From contig CAMYII010000105.1 of the NCBI GenBank assembly GCA_947258385.1, positions 1 to 64,000 of the forward strand: 64,000 nt of DNA, written 5' to 3'. The stretch's first letter is position 1. Each line of letters opens with the position of its first letter. The DNA is from Acidiferrobacterales bacterium (GTDB taxonomy: Bacteria > Pseudomonadota > Gammaproteobacteria > Acidiferrobacterales > SZUA-150). The notes below the pieces were generated by a model. The model saw only the letters and a program-made list of their open reading frames with translations. It was not told the DNA's origin and ran no database searches. The translations under genes and the position numbers were made by a program. Positions 43,058 through 51,883 of the stretch are shown piece after piece.

Positions 43058-44551
43058 CTATTCCATGATGCGCTTGAGATGAAGCGGAATCCAGGCCAAT
43101 AGGTCGGTCGCCATGAGACCGATCTCCCGCTCCTGCCCGGCGCTGTCGCCGGCACCGGCATGGACCCAGACCCCCAGTCTCGCGGCGTCGCCGCGGGCCA
43201 TCCCCTGGGCCTGCAGCGCAGCGATGATGCCCGTCAGCACATCACCCATGCCGCCGCTCGCCATGCCGGGATTGCCCCGGTCACACAACGCAATGATGGG
43301 CCGCTCATCGGTGATTACGGTGCCTGCCCCCTTGAGCACACACACGCCGCCAAACTGCTCTGCGAGCGTTCTCGCCGCATTGAAGCGATCGCCCTGGACG
43401 TCGGCGACACGCGTTTTCAACAACCGGGCCGCCTCCCCCGGGTGCGGGGTCAGCACCCAGTCCTCCCGGCGCAGCGGCTCCGCGGCGACGAGGTTAAGGG
43501 CATCCGCGTCGACCACCAGCGGCAGGCTCGACTCGAGGGCCGCGGCCAGCATTTGCCGGGCCCAATCATCCTGCCCCAAACCCGGACCCAGGGCCACGAC
43601 GCTCGCCCGTTGAAGCAATGGCCGCAGGGCCGCCGCCGTGTCGACCCCGCGGACCATCAATTCGGGACACGCCGCCATCAAGACTCCCGCATGCGCCGGA
43701 TGGGTCGCGATCGATACCAGCCCCGCCCCGCTGCGATAGGCCGCTTCGCCGGCCATGCGCGCGGCGCCCGCCATGCCCAGATTGCCACCGACAACCAGTA
43801 CGTGACCGCAGCGGCCCTTGTGGATATGGCGTGGACGCCGCGGCAGTTTATGGCGCAGACCCGCTTGCGTCAGGCGTTCGGCAAACGGGGGCATCGCGCT
43901 GTAGATCTCCGCGGGTACGTCCAGATCGTCGAATATGATCTCGCCACAGGACTCCGGGCCTTCCGCCGTAAACGCTCCCGCTTTCAGACCGATAAAACTG
44001 ACGGTGAGGCAGGCCTTGACCCCGGCCCCGAGTATCCTGCCGGTATCGGCATGCAGACCCGATGGGATATCCAGTGCCAGTACCGGCCTGCCGCTGGCAT
44101 TGATGGCCGTGACGGCCTCGCCCCAGACTCCGCTGACTTCGCGTTCCAATCCGGTGCCAAAAATACCATCGACAATGACGTCCCCCCATGACGCCGACCG
44201 ACCATCGAACGGCTCTAGCGTCCCGCCGGCCTCGCGGTAAGACAGGCAGGCCCGCGCGGCATCGCCGGCAAGCCGTTGGGGGTCGACCAGGGATATCACC
44301 CGTTCCTGCAGTCCGCGCTGCCGTGCCAGTCTCGCCACCACAAAGCCGTCACCGCCGTTGTTGCCCGGGCCGCAGACCACGCTGACGCGCCGGGCACGCG
44401 GCCAGTTGAACCGCAACGACTTAAAGGCAGCCTTACCGGCCCGTTCCATCAACTCCCCGCCCGCGATGCCCCGCTCTTCGATCGCGATGCGATCCAGTTC
44501 CCTTACCTGCCGTGCAAGATAAAGCCTTGTGGGTAATGTCATCATAGTCAC
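43058..44551 (-). CDS. nnr: Bifunctional NAD(P)H-hydrate epimerase / ADP-dependent dehydratase
   Basis: Repairs hydrated NAD(P)H. The N-terminal YjeF_N epimerase domain (residues 1 to about 210, with CGPGNNGGDGFVVARL) is fused to the C-terminal ribokinase-like dehydratase (about 230-490, with LTPHPGEAARLL and GNPGMASGGMGDVLTGIIAA). 497 residues, the usual length of the fused E. coli YjeF type. It is divergent from queG, again the common gammaproteobacterial arrangement. Confidence 0.96.
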   Translation of the reverse strand: MTMMTLPTRLYLARQVRELDRIAIEERGIAGGELMERAGKAAFKSLRFNWPRARRVSVVCGPGNNGGDGFVVARLARQRGLQERVISLVDPQRLAGDAARACLSYREAGGTLEPFDGRSASWGDVIVDGIFGTGLEREVSGVWGEAVTAINASGRPVLALDIPSGLHADTGRILGAGVKACLTVSFIGLKAGAFTAEGPESCGEIIFDDLDVPAEIYSAMPPFAERLTQAGLRHKLPRRPRHIHKGRCGHVLVVGGNLGMAGAARMAGEAAYRSGAGLVSIATHPAHAGVLMAACPELMVRGVDTAAALRPLLQRASVVALGPGLGQDDWARQMLAAALESSLPLVVDADALNLVAAEPLRREDWVLTPHPGEAARLLKTRVADVQGDRFNAARTLAEQFGGVCVLKGAGTVITDERPIIALCDRGNPGMASGGMGDVLTGIIAALQAQGMARGDAARLGVWVHAGAGDSAGQEREIGLMATDLLAWIPLHLKRIME

Positions 44552-44586
44552 TCGTCAATCAACGTTCCGGTATATGATAGAGACAG

Positions 44587-45675
44587 ATGCACACCATACA
44601 AAGGGAAAATCCGCGCGTCGGGCGTCTTGCCGCTGACATCAGGCGCTGGGGCCAGGAACTGGGCTTCCAGCAAGTCGGTTTTACCGATATCGATCTGACC
44701 GAGGCCGAATCGCGCTTATTCACTTGGCTTGGATTACAGCGGCACGGTGAAATGAGCTACATGGAGAAACACGGGACACGCCGCAGCCGGCCCGACGAGC
44801 TCGTCCCCGGCACCCGCAGCGTCATCTCCGCGCGCATGGACTATCTACCGCCCTATGCCGCCGATTCGCAGGACGTGTTGAACGACCCGGCATTGGGCTT
44901 CGTCGCCCGCTATGCCCTGGGGCGTGATTATCACAAAGTGTTTCGTCAACGCCTGCAGAGGCTGGCCAATCGTATCCAGACGGCGACGAACGGCTGCCGA
45001 ACCCGGGTCTTCTGCGACAGCGCCCCGGTACTGGAAAAACCCCTGGCCGAACGTGCCGGTCTGGGGTGGGTCGGCAAGCATACCAATCTCCTCAACCGAA
45101 CGGCCGGGTCGTGGTTCTTCCTCGGAGAGATCTACACCGACCTGTGCTTGCCCTGTGATACGCCGGCAACCAATCACTGCGGCAGCTGTCAGGCCTGCAT
45201 CGACATCTGTCCCACGCGGGCCATTGTCGCACCGTACGAGCTCGACTCCCGCCGCTGCATCGCCTACCTGACCATCGAGCTAAAAGGCAGCATTCCGCTC
45301 GCGCTGCGGCCCCTGATAGGCAATCGCATCTTCGGTTGCGACGACTGCCAACTGGTGTGCCCCTGGAACCGCTTCGCACGTGCGACCCGGGAAAACGATT
45401 TCGCCCCGCGTCACCGGCTGGATGCGCAAACACTGACCACACTGTTCCGCTGGACCGAAGACGAGTTCCTGCGCAATACCGAGGGCTCAGCCATTCGCCG
45501 CCTCGGTCACGAACGCTGGCTGCGCAATATCGCCGTGGCGCTGGGAAACACTGGCGGCGCCGATGCCGTCATCACCGCACTGAAACAACGCGCGCACGAC
45601 CCGTCCCCGCTGGTACGCGAACACGTCCATTGGGCGCTGGCCCGGCATTCCCGGGATACCGAGCCGCTTGCTTAA
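44587..45675 (+). CDS. queG: Epoxyqueuosine reductase
   Basis: Cobalamin-dependent last step of queuosine synthesis on GUN-decoding tRNAs. Two ferredoxin-like 4Fe-4S motifs are visible (CGSCQACIDICPTRAI at about residues 198-213 and CDDCQLVCPWNRFA at about 255-268). The N-terminal cobalamin-binding domain and a short C-terminal HEAT-like tail are present. 362 residues. It is divergent from nnr with a gap of only 35 bp. Confidence 0.96.
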   Translation: MHTIQRENPRVGRLAADIRRWGQELGFQQVGFTDIDLTEAESRLFTWLGLQRHGEMSYMEKHGTRRSRPDELVPGTRSVISARMDYLPPYAADSQDVLNDPALGFVARYALGRDYHKVFRQRLQRLANRIQTATNGCRTRVFCDSAPVLEKPLAERAGLGWVGKHTNLLNRTAGSWFFLGEIYTDLCLPCDTPATNHCGSCQACIDICPTRAIVAPYELDSRRCIAYLTIELKGSIPLALRPLIGNRIFGCDDCQLVCPWNRFARATRENDFAPRHRLDAQTLTTLFRWTEDEFLRNTEGSAIRRLGHERWLRNIAVALGNTGGADAVITALKQRAHDPSPLVREHVHWALARHSRDTEPLA

Positions 45676-45697
45676 AAACGCGTTGGTCTGCGACCGG

Positions 45698-46228
45698 CTA
45701 AATGCGCCGGAATTCCACCGCCGCGCATTTTGCGCAGGGTGGCAAATGGCCCGGCCCCTGCAGCTCGATGTGCTCGCCGCAGGCACTGCACTCGAACGTC
45801 CCACCATAGCTCATCTCGCCGGCGCGGTAAGTCTTGTGTTCCAGCTTGCTACCCAGCTGTTGCAACCAGTCGCCGACAGCGGAGGCCGCATTGGCAAGAA
45901 ACACACCGCTGCGGTCGCGCCAGACCTCGAACAGGTCGGAGGTCTTCTCGGAAAGCACATCCCATTTCGGACCCAACTTTTCCGCAGTGTCGGCAAGGTC
46001 TTTCTTGAGGCTCGCGGCGACCCGGTTAACCGTCTCCGCGGTATGGCCGCCGGCCTCTTTGAGCTCAGTCGCGGCCTTTTCAATCGCCTGCTTGACGGTG
46101 TCCGCGTTGACGGATTCGCGCACCTCACCGAGGATTACCTTGACGCGCTCCCGAAGTTTTTCGTAAGCAGCGAGTTCCCGCTTTTGCTCTTCGGTATTCC
46201 CGTCCGTCGTCTTGTTCTCGGTGTTCAT
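45698..46228 (-). CDS. Zinc ribbon-containing protein (YbeL/DUF1451-like)
   Basis: Function not known. The first two thirds are charged and helical (residues 10-130), followed by a zinc ribbon with CSACGEHIEL and CAKC, then a short end (AAVEFRRI). This matches the YbeL/DUF1451 family. 176 residues. The ATG at 46228 has a perfect GGAGGTGAT upstream, so an in-frame start eight codons earlier is rejected. It is transcribed towards queG. Confidence 0.85.
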   Translation of the reverse strand: MNTENKTTDGNTEEQKRELAAYEKLRERVKVILGEVRESVNADTVKQAIEKAATELKEAGGHTAETVNRVAASLKKDLADTAEKLGPKWDVLSEKTSDLFEVWRDRSGVFLANAASAVGDWLQQLGSKLEHKTYRAGEMSYGGTFECSACGEHIELQGPGHLPPCAKCAAVEFRRI

Positions 46229-46325
46229 TATCACCTCCGAATGTCTTGCCATGCGCCCTGAGCCCGTGTAAGGCCGCAGCCCACGCCTCCGGGCGCGGCT
46301 GCTGCAAACCGCGACACCGGATTAG

Positions 46326-46877
46326 CTAATCTACCAGACGAATGAAATGTTTGCGATAGTACGCAAGCTCTTCAATAGATTCACGTATGTCGTCCAATGC
46401 CTTATGCGTGTTCCTTTTCGTGAAGCCCTTGAGCAGCTCCGGCTTCCAACGCGACACCAACTCTTTGATCGTGCTGACATCCAGGTTCCGGTAGTGAAAC
46501 CAGGCCTCCAACTCGGGCATGTAACGGGCGAGAAACCGCCGGTCCTGGCAGATGCTGTTGCCGCACATCGGCGATTTGTTTTTCGGAACATAACGGCTCA
46601 GAAACTCGATGTTCTGCCGCTCCACATCGGCCTCACCCAGCCTCGACGCTTTCACGCGCGGCGTCAGCCCGGTAGCGGTGTGGGTGCGGGTATTCCATTG
46701 ATCCATAGCGTCCATGACACTGTCAGGCTGATGCACAACCAGAACAGGCCCTTCGGCCACCACGTTCAGTTCGGCATCGGTTACAATCGTGGCGATCTCG
46801 ATGATTCGGTCGCTTTCGGGATTTAACCCTGTCATTTCTAGGTCTATCCAGATGAGCGCATTGGGATCTTGAGGCAT
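46326..46877 (-). CDS. orn: Oligoribonuclease
   Basis: 3'-5' exonuclease that degrades 2-5-nt RNAs, including pGpG from cyclic-di-GMP turnover. The DEDDh residues are seen in order: [10 protein letters not shown], the central Asp of CQDRRFL, and the C-terminal His/Asp in [10 protein letters not shown]. 183 residues, the usual length. It is divergent from the M48 protease gene across 61 bp. Confidence 0.97.
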   Translation of the reverse strand: MPQDPNALIWIDLEMTGLNPESDRIIEIATIVTDAELNVVAEGPVLVVHQPDSVMDAMDQWNTRTHTATGLTPRVKASRLGEADVERQNIEFLSRYVPKNKSPMCGNSICQDRRFLARYMPELEAWFHYRNLDVSTIKELVSRWKPELLKGFTKRNTHKALDDIRESIEELAYYRKHFIRLVD

Positions 46878-46938
46878 GCTTTGTTCCCCGGTTTACTTTA
46901 TTATTCAAGGCTACGGTCAATCATAGCACCAACAAGGC

Positions 46939-48189
46939 ATGAATAGCTTCACCATCGTCTTTGTTTCATTGCTTGCGTTAACGGTACTGACACAGCTGTG
47001 GCTCGCGCAGCGTCACATTCGTCACGTGCGGGCAAACCGTAACACGGTGCCGGATACCTTCGCGCATAAGATAACGCCTGCGGCACACCAAAAGGCGGCT
47101 GATTATACAATGGCCAAGACCCGTCTCGGTATGGTCGAAGACCTTCTTGCTGCCGTGATCCTCATCCTGTGGACGATCGCGGGCGGACTGGATTGGCTCG
47201 ACGGCATATGGCGGCAGCCGGGATGGGGCGCACTCGCCACCGGCGCCGCGTTGATTCTTAGCGCCACCGTGATCATGGGCCTGGCGGACCTGCCCTCCTC
47301 AGTCTACCGGACATTCGTGCTGGAACAACGCTTCGGCTTCAACAAAACGACTGTCAGGACCTTTGCCTCTGACCTTGGCAAACAAGTTATCTTGCTGCTC
47401 CTCATCGGCGCACCGTTGCTGCTGGCTGTGCTGTGGCTCATGCAGAAAATGGGGACGTACTGGTGGCTGTATGTCTGGCTGCTGTGGACCGGGTTCGCTC
47501 TGCTGATGTACTGGGCCTATCCCGTATTGATCGCGCCGCTCTTTAACAAATTCAAGCCGCTGGAAAAGGAAACCGCGCGCCAGCGCATTGAATCGCTGTT
47601 GCAACGTACCGGTTTCAGAAGTCGCGGTATCTTCGTGATGGATGGCTCCCGCCGTTCGGCTCACGGCAATGCCTATTTTACCGGTTTCGGTAAAAACAAG
47701 CGCATCGTCTTTTTCGACACCCTGCTGGACACGTTGGCCGATACCGAAATCGAAGCCGTGCTGGCGCATGAGCTGGGCCATTTCAAGCGGCGCCATGTCT
47801 TTAGGCGCATGGCACTCACGTTCAGCATGAGTCTCGCCGGCCTTGCCCTGCTCGGCTGGCTAATCGGTGAGAGCTGGTTCTACACCGGGCTCGGCGTGTC
47901 CTCGCCCTCGACCTATATGGCATTGACACTTTTCATGATGGTTGGCCCGGTTTTCGTGTTCTTTATGCAACCGCTTTTCGCCTGGGGTTCGCGCAGACAT
48001 GAGTTTGAGGCTGATCTGTTCGCGGCCGAACAAACGGAGCCCGCTGAGCTCATTAATGCCCTGGTCAAACTCTATGAGGAAAACGCGGCCACCCTGACCC
48101 CCGACCCCTTGCATTCCGTGTTTTACGATTCTCATCCGCCCGCACCGGTGCGCATCGCGCGCCTGCAGGCACAGCACGGATCCCTCTAG
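46939..48189 (+). CDS. M48 family integral membrane metalloprotease (Ste24/CAAX protease-like)
   Basis: Zinc metalloprotease with several membrane helices (about residues 4-22, 60-80, 95-115, 150-205 and 290-340). The zinc motif HELGH lies at about residues 275-279 and the third ligand Glu in FEADLFAAEQ at about 354. The length (416) and topology fit the Ste24-like subgroup rather than the shorter HtpX. Likely membrane-protein quality control; the substrate is unknown. It leads a short plus-strand run with the cytochrome and pterin dehydratase genes. Confidence 0.9.
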   Translation: MNSFTIVFVSLLALTVLTQLWLAQRHIRHVRANRNTVPDTFAHKITPAAHQKAADYTMAKTRLGMVEDLLAAVILILWTIAGGLDWLDGIWRQPGWGALATGAALILSATVIMGLADLPSSVYRTFVLEQRFGFNKTTVRTFASDLGKQVILLLLIGAPLLLAVLWLMQKMGTYWWLYVWLLWTGFALLMYWAYPVLIAPLFNKFKPLEKETARQRIESLLQRTGFRSRGIFVMDGSRRSAHGNAYFTGFGKNKRIVFFDTLLDTLADTEIEAVLAHELGHFKRRHVFRRMALTFSMSLAGLALLGWLIGESWFYTGLGVSSPSTYMALTLFMMVGPVFVFFMQPLFAWGSRRHEFEADLFAAEQTEPAELINALVKLYEENAATLTPDPLHSVFYDSHPPAPVRIARLQAQHGSL

Positions 48190-48205
48190 AAAAAAGGAGA
48201 CAACC

Positions 48206-48511
48206 ATGAAAAAAGATAAACTCTGGCTTCCGGTATCTGTTGCGCTGTATCTCGCGCTGTCTGCGACGACAGCCCCGGCCGGAGAAGCGATGTTGATGGG
48301 CGATGCCGCCAAGGGGAAAACACTGCATGATGCCAAGTGCACGGCCTGCCACGATTCCAGTCCCTATACGCGAAAGAATCGCCGGGTAAATTCGGTTGAG
48401 GGACTGATTGGCCAGGTCAATCGCTGTAATCATCAGCTTACGGCCAACCTCAACGAAGATCAGATCGACGATATAGTCAAATACCTCAATGACACTTTTT
48501 ATAAGTTCTAG
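48206..48511 (+). CDS. Small monoheme c-type cytochrome
   Basis: Periplasmic electron carrier. It has a signal peptide (residues 1 to about 25, ending TTAPAG) and a single haem site CTACH at residues 45-49. No Met occurs in the mature part after the haem site, so the usual Met sixth ligand is missing; a conserved-looking RCNH near residue 78 offers Cys or His instead. 101 residues ending YLNDTFYKF, a C-terminus I recognise from small proteobacterial cytochromes of unknown partner. Strong AAAGGAG ribosome-binding site; 16 bp after the protease gene. Confidence 0.88.
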   Translation: MKKDKLWLPVSVALYLALSATTAPAGEAMLMGDAAKGKTLHDAKCTACHDSSPYTRKNRRVNSVEGLIGQVNRCNHQLTANLNEDQIDDIVKYLNDTFYKF

Positions 48512-48530
48512 TTCGTCTTAGGAGGTCATC

Positions 48531-48863
48531 ATGCCGCAGTTGTCCAAAAGACATTGTGAAGCCATGAAAGCAGGGGTCGATCCCCTGGAGCGCGGGCGGG
48601 CCGAACAGATGCTTTCTGAGGTGAAAGGCTGGGCGCTGTCGGAGGATGCAAAGGAACTCTTGCAGACCTTTAAGTTCAAGAATTACTATGAAACCCTGGC
48701 ATTCGTCAACGCCGTTGCCTGGATCGCTCACCGCGAAGACCACCATCCGGACATCGAAGTGGGCTATAACCGCTGCCGGATCCGTTACAGTACTCACAGC
48801 ATTGGCGGTCTGTCGCCCAACGATTTCATTTGCGCGGCCAGGATAGACGAGCTGCTCGACTAG
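48531..48863 (+). CDS. phhB: 4a-hydroxytetrahydrobiopterin dehydratase
   Basis: Recycles the pterin cofactor of aromatic amino-acid hydroxylases (pterin-4a-carbinolamine dehydratase). The catalytic AHREDHHPDIEVGYN motif and the RYSTHSIGGLS end are diagnostic. 110 residues with a good AGGAGG site upstream. No hydroxylase gene is in the window; in many bacteria lacking phhA the protein is thought to serve another pterin. A direct repeat begins at its stop codon. Confidence 0.95.
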   Translation: MPQLSKRHCEAMKAGVDPLERGRAEQMLSEVKGWALSEDAKELLQTFKFKNYYETLAFVNAVAWIAHREDHHPDIEVGYNRCRIRYSTHSIGGLSPNDFICAARIDELLD

Positions 48864-48920
48864 AACCTGTCTCAAAATCAAGCGCTCAGCAACCCTTCAC
48901 GCCTTGGAGCCAACGCAATC
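48861..48920. repeat. Direct repeat, copy 1 (about 60 bp)
   Basis: Begins TAGAACCTGTCTCAAAATCA and continues through CGCTCAGCAACCCTTCACGCC and a weaker matching end. The second copy is at 48985-49044, 124 bp downstream, with a few substitutions. It starts on the phhB stop codon. Confidence 0.7.
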
Positions 48921-48984
48921 ACTCAGCGGAAAAGCCTTGTATGAGTATTTAGCGCAGAGATACCAAGGCACGAAGTGAGCGCAT

Positions 48985-49044
48985 TAGAACCTGTCTAAAA
49001 CTCAAACGCTCAGCAACCCTTTACGCCCCGGAAACAACGTCTAC
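48985..49044. repeat. Direct repeat, copy 2 (about 60 bp)
   Basis: Begins TAGAACCTGTCTAAAACTCA and runs to about 49044, where it touches the last codons of the next minus-strand gene. About nine tenths identical to copy 1 over the first 43 bp by eye. The two copies frame a spacer with no gene. Confidence 0.7.
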
Positions 49045-49442
49045 TCTTCTTTGAAATTCTCGAGCCAGCGGATGGCGTCGGCCTCGGAAGAAAACAGCCG
49101 GGCCGGATAAGGTGGCTTGTGATACCACATAAACAATTGCCCCAGGTGCTTTGCCAGAAAAGATTGTGTGATGATCGCGGTTGCACTCGTCACCTTGCAG
49201 ATCTCCTCACTCCACAGAAAGCTGGTCGCTTCGCGCTCGTAACGCACGACCGTACTGGCATAAACGAGTACCGGACGCTTTTTGCTGGACAACTTTACAT
49301 GTTGCTCATAGGCATTCTTGATCGCGTCAAGTGTGATCTGACCGTAATGCCCGTAGTCGATCCGCAGGATTCCATCGCTTTCAAGCCACACCTTGGGATT
49401 GCGCATAATCCTTACATCGGGAATTGGAATACCAGATTCCAT
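49041..49442 (-). CDS. Hypothetical protein, possibly STAS-like
   Basis: I do not recognise a named family. The 133 residues are soluble with no membrane segment. The pattern of short strands and helices (ILRIDYGHYGQITLDAIKNA, then KRPVLVYASTVVRYEREATS) resembles SpoIIAA/STAS-like proteins of unknown role. The ATG at 49442 is the first; a TTG at 49466 and a Met at 49406 are alternatives. The stop codon lies in the second direct repeat. A 14-bp perfect palindrome (CCGGCTCGAGCCGG) is at 49474-49487, just upstream. Confidence 0.65.
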   Translation of the reverse strand: MESGIPIPDVRIMRNPKVWLESDGILRIDYGHYGQITLDAIKNAYEQHVKLSSKKRPVLVYASTVVRYEREATSFLWSEEICKVTSATAIITQSFLAKHLGQLFMWYHKPPYPARLFSSEADAIRWLENFKEE

Positions 49443-49711
49443 CCGGGACGTTTCAATGTAATGCAAGACCCCGCCGGCTCGAGCCGGTTTAAGCTTATTA
49501 CCGGGGTTGCTGTTCGCATGACTCGCACTATTCTTTTTACGTAATCAATCGCTTAGCCATCCCATGGCTTGCTGTATCACATTTACGTTTGGCAAGTAAC
49601 TCAAGCAGTTAAGTTTAATATAGCCGCATTTTTGGGCCGTGCACGGTAGTCGATCACCGCAGAGATGGGATTTGCACACGGGAATCCCGGGATATGGAAT
49701 ACGTTCCGTCG

Positions 49712-50530
49712 CTACGGCTTTGGACCGGCACGGTCCGGAGCCGGCGTGCCTTCGACTCTGTGCACTTTACCGTGTTCAAAATAGATCCGGTACAAGGTCA
49801 CAGGCGCGTCGGCATCTTCCACGCGTTCTTCTCGATAAATCCATGTCATCTTTTCCTGTTTCACTGGCTCACCGAGCAATCGCCGTACTTCAGACTGGCT
49901 CATGCCGATTCTGATCAGCCGCATTTTGTCATCCAAAGATTGGTCAGGATAACCGTCATAGTCGACGGATTCATCCATCGCTGCCGGCGCCGGCTCCTTC
50001 ATGATCCCGGTCTCTATCCCGCGCCGCTTCTGCGCCGTTTCGTTTTCAACCGGCGGGCGCTGCCGCGTTTCCACCTTGCGCTCCGCCGGGGCGGCACGTC
50101 GCGCAGGCGCTTGCCCACCAGCGCCTACCTCTTCGCGGAGAACATCCAAGCCGCCCTCTGATCCAACTTCGGCTTCTGCGTTAGATTTCACTTCGTCCGC
50201 GCTGCGGCCAGCCCCTCCTTCCGGCAGCGCCGTGTCGCTCTCCGGGGACAGCCCTTTCGGTGCGAACACATCCGATTCATAGGGGATCAAGCTGACAAGC
50301 CCGATGCCGATAAGCAGTATCGCGGCCAGAGACACCGGGACCATCCAGTGTGAGGCAAACGGATGGTGCGCGCCGCGGCGGCGCAACGCCCGTCGGGACT
50401 TGGCCAAAATAACGCGATCGAGCCTTGGCGATGGCTCTTCCCTGGCCAGCGCCTGGTAGGTCTTCGACAACGCCGAATCACCTTTCAAATACGCTTCCAG
50501 CTCCCGGTCGTCTTGATCATCTTTCGACAT
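49712..50530 (-). CDS. Putative anti-sigma factor with periplasmic BamE/SmpA-like domain
   Basis: Directly follows the ECF sigma gene (6 bp), the usual place for an anti-sigma factor. Residues 1-60 are cytoplasmic, with a basic patch (KSRRALRRR); one membrane helix spans about 62-83; a Pro/Ala/Glu-rich linker runs to about 195. The last 70 residues (DKMRLIRIGMSQSEVRRLLG onward, with TWIYREE and YRIYFEHGKV) resemble the SmpA/OmlA (BamE) fold. No zinc-binding HxxxCxxC motif is visible. The anti-sigma role is inferred from position and topology; the BamE likeness is from motif pattern only. Confidence 0.7.
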   Translation of the reverse strand: MSKDDQDDRELEAYLKGDSALSKTYQALAREEPSPRLDRVILAKSRRALRRRGAHHPFASHWMVPVSLAAILLIGIGLVSLIPYESDVFAPKGLSPESDTALPEGGAGRSADEVKSNAEAEVGSEGGLDVLREEVGAGGQAPARRAAPAERKVETRQRPPVENETAQKRRGIETGIMKEPAPAAMDESVDYDGYPDQSLDDKMRLIRIGMSQSEVRRLLGEPVKQEKMTWIYREERVEDADAPVTLYRIYFEHGKVHRVEGTPAPDRAGPKP

Positions 50531-50536
50531 GCTGTT

Positions 50537-51103
50537 CTACCCTGCCTCGGTCAGACCCTTGCGTAGACGAGCAACCGCATAGCGTAAGCGGCTCTTGGCA
50601 GCCTCGCGACTCACATCGGTAACCTCGGCGATCTCGTCCAGAGAAAGCCCGCTCTCTTCCTTCAGTAAAAACGCCTCGCGCTGTGCCGGCGGCAGCGCCG
50701 CAATCAACGCCTTCAACGTGTCGGTTGCTTCGTTATATGACAGCCGCTGTTCCGGTCCCTCACAATCCGGTGCCGGCAGCTCCTCAATCACGAAATCATT
50801 GTCGTTGCCGAGTGCAATAACCGGATTGCGTGAGTGCCGGCGGTAATGATCGATCAGACGATTATGCGCCATCCGGTACAGGTAGGTTGTGAACTTGGCT
50901 CGCACTTGATAGCGCTCCCGGCTGCGGATCAGATTCACCCAGACATCTTGAAACAATTCCTCGGCCGCGGCTGCACTGCCGCAGTGTCTCAGAAAATACC
51001 GGTACAGGGCGCCTTTATGGCGGGTATACAAGATCTCAAAAGCGCGATGCTCGCCTTGCCGATAACGCAGCATTAACTGCTCATCACCCGTATTACTGTG
51101 CAT
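50537..51103 (-). CDS. RNA polymerase sigma factor, ECF subfamily
   Basis: Alternative sigma factor. Region 2 (about residues 20-90) includes FQDVWVNLI and KFTTYLYRMAHNRLIDHYRR; region 4 (about 130-185) includes LPPAQREAFLLKEESGLSLD and a helix-turn-helix. No region 3, as in ECF factors. 188 residues from the first ATG at 51103; a TTG at 51133 is less likely. It resembles the RpoE/SigK-like ECF groups. It is transcribed with the putative anti-sigma gene; target promoters are not visible. Confidence 0.92.
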   Translation of the reverse strand: MHSNTGDEQLMLRYRQGEHRAFEILYTRHKGALYRYFLRHCGSAAAAEELFQDVWVNLIRSRERYQVRAKFTTYLYRMAHNRLIDHYRRHSRNPVIALGNDNDFVIEELPAPDCEGPEQRLSYNEATDTLKALIAALPPAQREAFLLKEESGLSLDEIAEVTDVSREAAKSRLRYAVARLRKGLTEAG

Positions 51104-51277
51104 ATTAACGTGTGGGCTGGTTAACCGGGTCAAATCAATTGGGTACGGACCTGGGATCCGGACCCTGCATTACTAGTACACTGAAGCCCATCACCTCCGG
51201 GAGCTGTCGCCGCCTTGTTCACCCGCCCCATGATCCCCCGGCGTTGAATCGCCCGCAGCCCCGTGCGTGGACCGGCT

Positions 51278-51877
51278 TCAGACCTCGCTTCGGCCGGAGA
51301 AGGCGCGCGTCAAAGTGTTGCGGTCAATGTATTCGAGTTCGCCACCTACCGGCACCCCATAAGCGATGCGCGTCGCCCGAATGTTGCGTGCCCGCACCAG
51401 TTCGCCGACATAATGAGCCGTCGCCTCGCCTTCCACCGTCAGGTTGGTGGCCAGGATGACCTCTTTGATTGCTCCTTCATCGAGCAGTGCTTCCAGGCGG
51501 TCGATCCCGAGCTCCTCCGGACCTATGCCGTCCAATGGTGAGAGATGTCCCATCAACACGAAATACAAGCCATTGTATACGCCGGCCTCATCCAGCGACT
51601 GCAAATCAGCGGGCGATTCCACGACACACAACAGAGAGTGATCACGGCGGGGCGACTGGCAGACGCCGCAGATCCTGTCTTCGCAGAAGTTGTTGCAGCG
51701 CGCGCAGTGCACAACGCAATCGGCGGCCTGCTGCAACGCCTGTGCAAGCTGTCGTGCCCCATCGCGATCGCGCTCCAGCATATGAAATGCCATGCGCTTC
51801 GCGCTCTTTGGACCGACACCGGGAAGTTTACGCAGACACTGAATCAACCTGCCGACAGCGGTGGATTCGGGCATCAT
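51278..51877 (-). CDS. recR: Recombination mediator RecR
   Basis: Works with RecF/RecO to load RecA at single-strand gaps. It has an N-terminal helix-hairpin-helix (LRKLPGVGPKSAKRMAFHML), a four-Cys zinc finger (CARCNNFCEDRICGVC, about residues 57-72) and a Toprim domain (VVESPADLQSLDEAG). 199 residues. The dnaX-ybaB-recR order is highly conserved. Confidence 0.97.
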   Translation of the reverse strand: MMPESTAVGRLIQCLRKLPGVGPKSAKRMAFHMLERDRDGARQLAQALQQAADCVVHCARCNNFCEDRICGVCQSPRRDHSLLCVVESPADLQSLDEAGVYNGLYFVLMGHLSPLDGIGPEELGIDRLEALLDEGAIKEVILATNLTVEGEATAHYVGELVRARNIRATRIAYGVPVGGELEYIDRNTLTRAFSGRSEV

Positions 51878-51883
51878 CTACGC

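Noticed and set aside
44587-45675. Queuosine cluster
   Set aside because: Only queG is present; its neighbours are the usual nnr-tsaE-amiC genes, not other que genes.
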